Below, in pieces: positions 63,045 through 64,000 of a stretch of DNA of 64,000 nt. The first letter of the stretch is position 1. The number at the start of each line of letters is the position of its first letter. Below the pieces are notes generated by a model, which saw only the letters and a program-made list of their open reading frames with translations, had not been told where the DNA came from and did no database searches. The position numbers and the translations under genes were made by a program. The stretch comes from Ruminococcus bromii (lineage in GTDB: Bacteria > Bacillota > Clostridia > Oscillospirales > Acutalibacteraceae), in assembly GCF_002834225.1 (NCBI RefSeq), contig NZ_NNSR01000063.1, forward strand, positions 1-64,000, read 5' to 3'.

Positions 63045-64000
63045 TTATATATAGGTAAATTCAAGTCTTTCGTAAGTTTTGACGCCTTCGGCATTTTCTG
63101 CACGAAGCTCAAGCTTTGAAACATCGCTGTCCCCGTGCTTGATTGTTACTTTGTCGCCGTCTTTGTACGAAACAGCCTTTCCTCCGTCAAGAGAATATGT
63201 TGCGTTGTCGGTGTTTGAACAGGTGAGAGTTACCTCGTATGTGTCATCACTGTAGGTAAATTCTGTTTTTGAGTCAACACCCACGCTTGCAGGTCTTGCA
63301 TATTCAGTGTATCCCTCATTATAAAGAACTACAACTGAATTTTCAGGAATATCGGTATCACAGGTAATTTTACCGTTTTTAACCTTATATTCGGTCTTAC
63401 GGTCAACACGGTCAACATATGTTCCGTCAGCAAGATTTGTTTCAAAATCAACCTTGAGAGCATCATTTGTGTTGACGATGACAGCTCCCTTTGTACCTCT
63501 TTCAATCATAAGTGCGGTTGAGTCAAGGTTAGGATTGACAAGGTTTTCATCTTCGCCCTTCATTGCAGTTCTGAAGAAGTTCACCGCAGAAACACGGTTG
63601 TCCTTGTACATATCGTCGCCCTGTGTGCCGATTCGGTTCATACCCCATGAATTGTCAATTGAGCTGTTGTACGGACGGTCAAAGAAGAGCGGTGTTCCGT
63701 CTTTTCTTGCCGTGATTATTGCCCAGCCGAGGATAACCTGTTCGCTGTCGATATTATTGTATGTACAGTCGTTGATGTAGTTATCATGGGATTCAACCCA
63801 TGTTACAATATTCGGGTCTGCATTGCCAATCCAATAATCAGACACAACTGCCGTGTCGATATTGCCGCCTGCAATTCCCGAACGGATTTTACCGCCGTAG
63901 GTGCTTGATGTGGTTCTGCCGATTTCTTTGATATAATCTGCAAGTCTGTCATTGTCGCCCTGAAGCACTTCACCGTAGATAAAAAGATTTTCTGCATTAT
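63045..64000 (-). CDS. GH13 alpha-amylase, C-terminal part (5' end outside the window)
   Basis: About 318 codons of a starch-degrading enzyme are present and the frame runs off the right edge, so this is partial. The stretch PNIVTWVESHDNYIND is conserved region IV of GH13 with the transition-state-stabilising His and Asp; GWAIITARKDGTPLFFDRP follows as usual. The catalytic Asp and Glu lie outside. The all-beta domain C ends near codon 225 of this fragment. An Ig-like module (TYSLDGGKAVSYKDGDKVTI) then closes the protein without a C-terminal dockerin; one could lie in the missing part. No terminator with a U-run was found after the stop. Confidence 0.9.
   Translation of the reverse strand, partial: NAENLFIYGEVLQGDNDRLADYIKEIGRTTSSTYGGKIRSGIAGGNIDTAVVSDYWIGNADPNIVTWVESHDNYINDCTYNNIDSEQVILGWAIITARKDGTPLFFDRPYNSSIDNSWGMNRIGTQGDDMYKDNRVSAVNFFRTAMKGEDENLVNPNLDSTALMIERGTKGAVIVNTNDALKVDFETNLADGTYVDRVDRKTEYKVKNGKITCDTDIPENSVVVLYNEGYTEYARPASVGVDSKTEFTYSDDTYEVTLTCSNTDNATYSLDGGKAVSYKDGDKVTIKHGDSDVSKLELRAENAEGVKTYERLEFTYI

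Overview
The window most likely comes from Ruminococcus bromii or a very close relative, an anaerobic, spore-forming, starch-degrading gut Firmicute. The strongest evidence is a 735-residue secreted protein at 59617-61824. Its architecture (CBM26, Ig-like, a CBM74-like block, Ig-like, dockerin) matches the R. bromii amylosome protein Sas6. A second dockerin protein lies at 51064-52425, and the 3' end of a GH13 amylase gene runs off the right edge. spoIIR, addAB, groESL under a CIRCE element, and the Firmicute yicC-remA-gmk-rpoZ-priA-def-fmt...prkC-rsgA-thiN run fit the same placement. This is a chromosomal housekeeping region with small accessory patches.

Layout from left to right. 1-815: an XRE-type regulator with repeated operator-like motifs, next to the 3' end of guaA, a known integration site for mobile elements. 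983-7674 (minus): the purine genes purC-purF-purB-purA-guaA. 7907-10448: a membrane protein, tRNA-Leu(CAA), an aspartate carbamoyltransferase carrying a PyrI-type zinc domain, and an HdeD-like membrane protein. 10491-17389 (minus): addB-addA. 17493-20699 (minus): lrp, an aminotransferase, ispE and spoIIR. 20898-25625 (minus): an unknown small protein, glutamine-dependent nadE, and a polysaccharide polymerase/ligase-like protein with its initiating sugar transferase. 25626-26700: a non-coding interval with a candidate small RNA, several good promoters, a DUF1292 gene and a 6S RNA. 26698-29369 (plus): gpsA and a GT39-like glycosyltransferase.

29412-32321 (minus): a DegV protein and a three-gene overlapping cassette (PqqD-like, S24/S26 peptidase, NTP_transf_5 nucleotidyltransferase) with no visible precursor or radical-SAM partner. 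32479-34423 (minus): groES-groEL. 34692-36326 (minus): a PASTA-domain pseudokinase that has lost all three catalytic motifs, then tRNA-Ala(GGC). 36635-50002 (minus): the long cell-growth and translation operon from yicC to thiN. It includes the real kinase PrkC and phosphatase Stp, lacks coaBC and rpe, and has a YugP-type metallopeptidase inserted. 50270-51004 (plus): yebC. 52490-57913 (minus): RpiR regulator, flavoprotein, cmk, plsC and an IspH-ribosomal protein S1 fusion. 58125-59506 (plus): an isolated hisH-hisF pair. 59617-64000 (minus): the starch-utilisation end of the window with Sas6, an SseB-family protein and the amylase.

Several starts were moved inward from the longest frame because the ribosome binding site or a terminator decides the start. 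Six genes appear to start with TTG (purF, prkC, stp, rlmN, ispH-rpsA) or GTG (the aminotransferase). Several intergenic regions hold perfect or near-perfect dyads at promoter positions (20726-20743, 50169-50190, 57992-58028, 61923-61946). These, the candidate small RNA at 25824-25929, the PqqD cassette and the pseudokinase are the parts least explained by known annotation.
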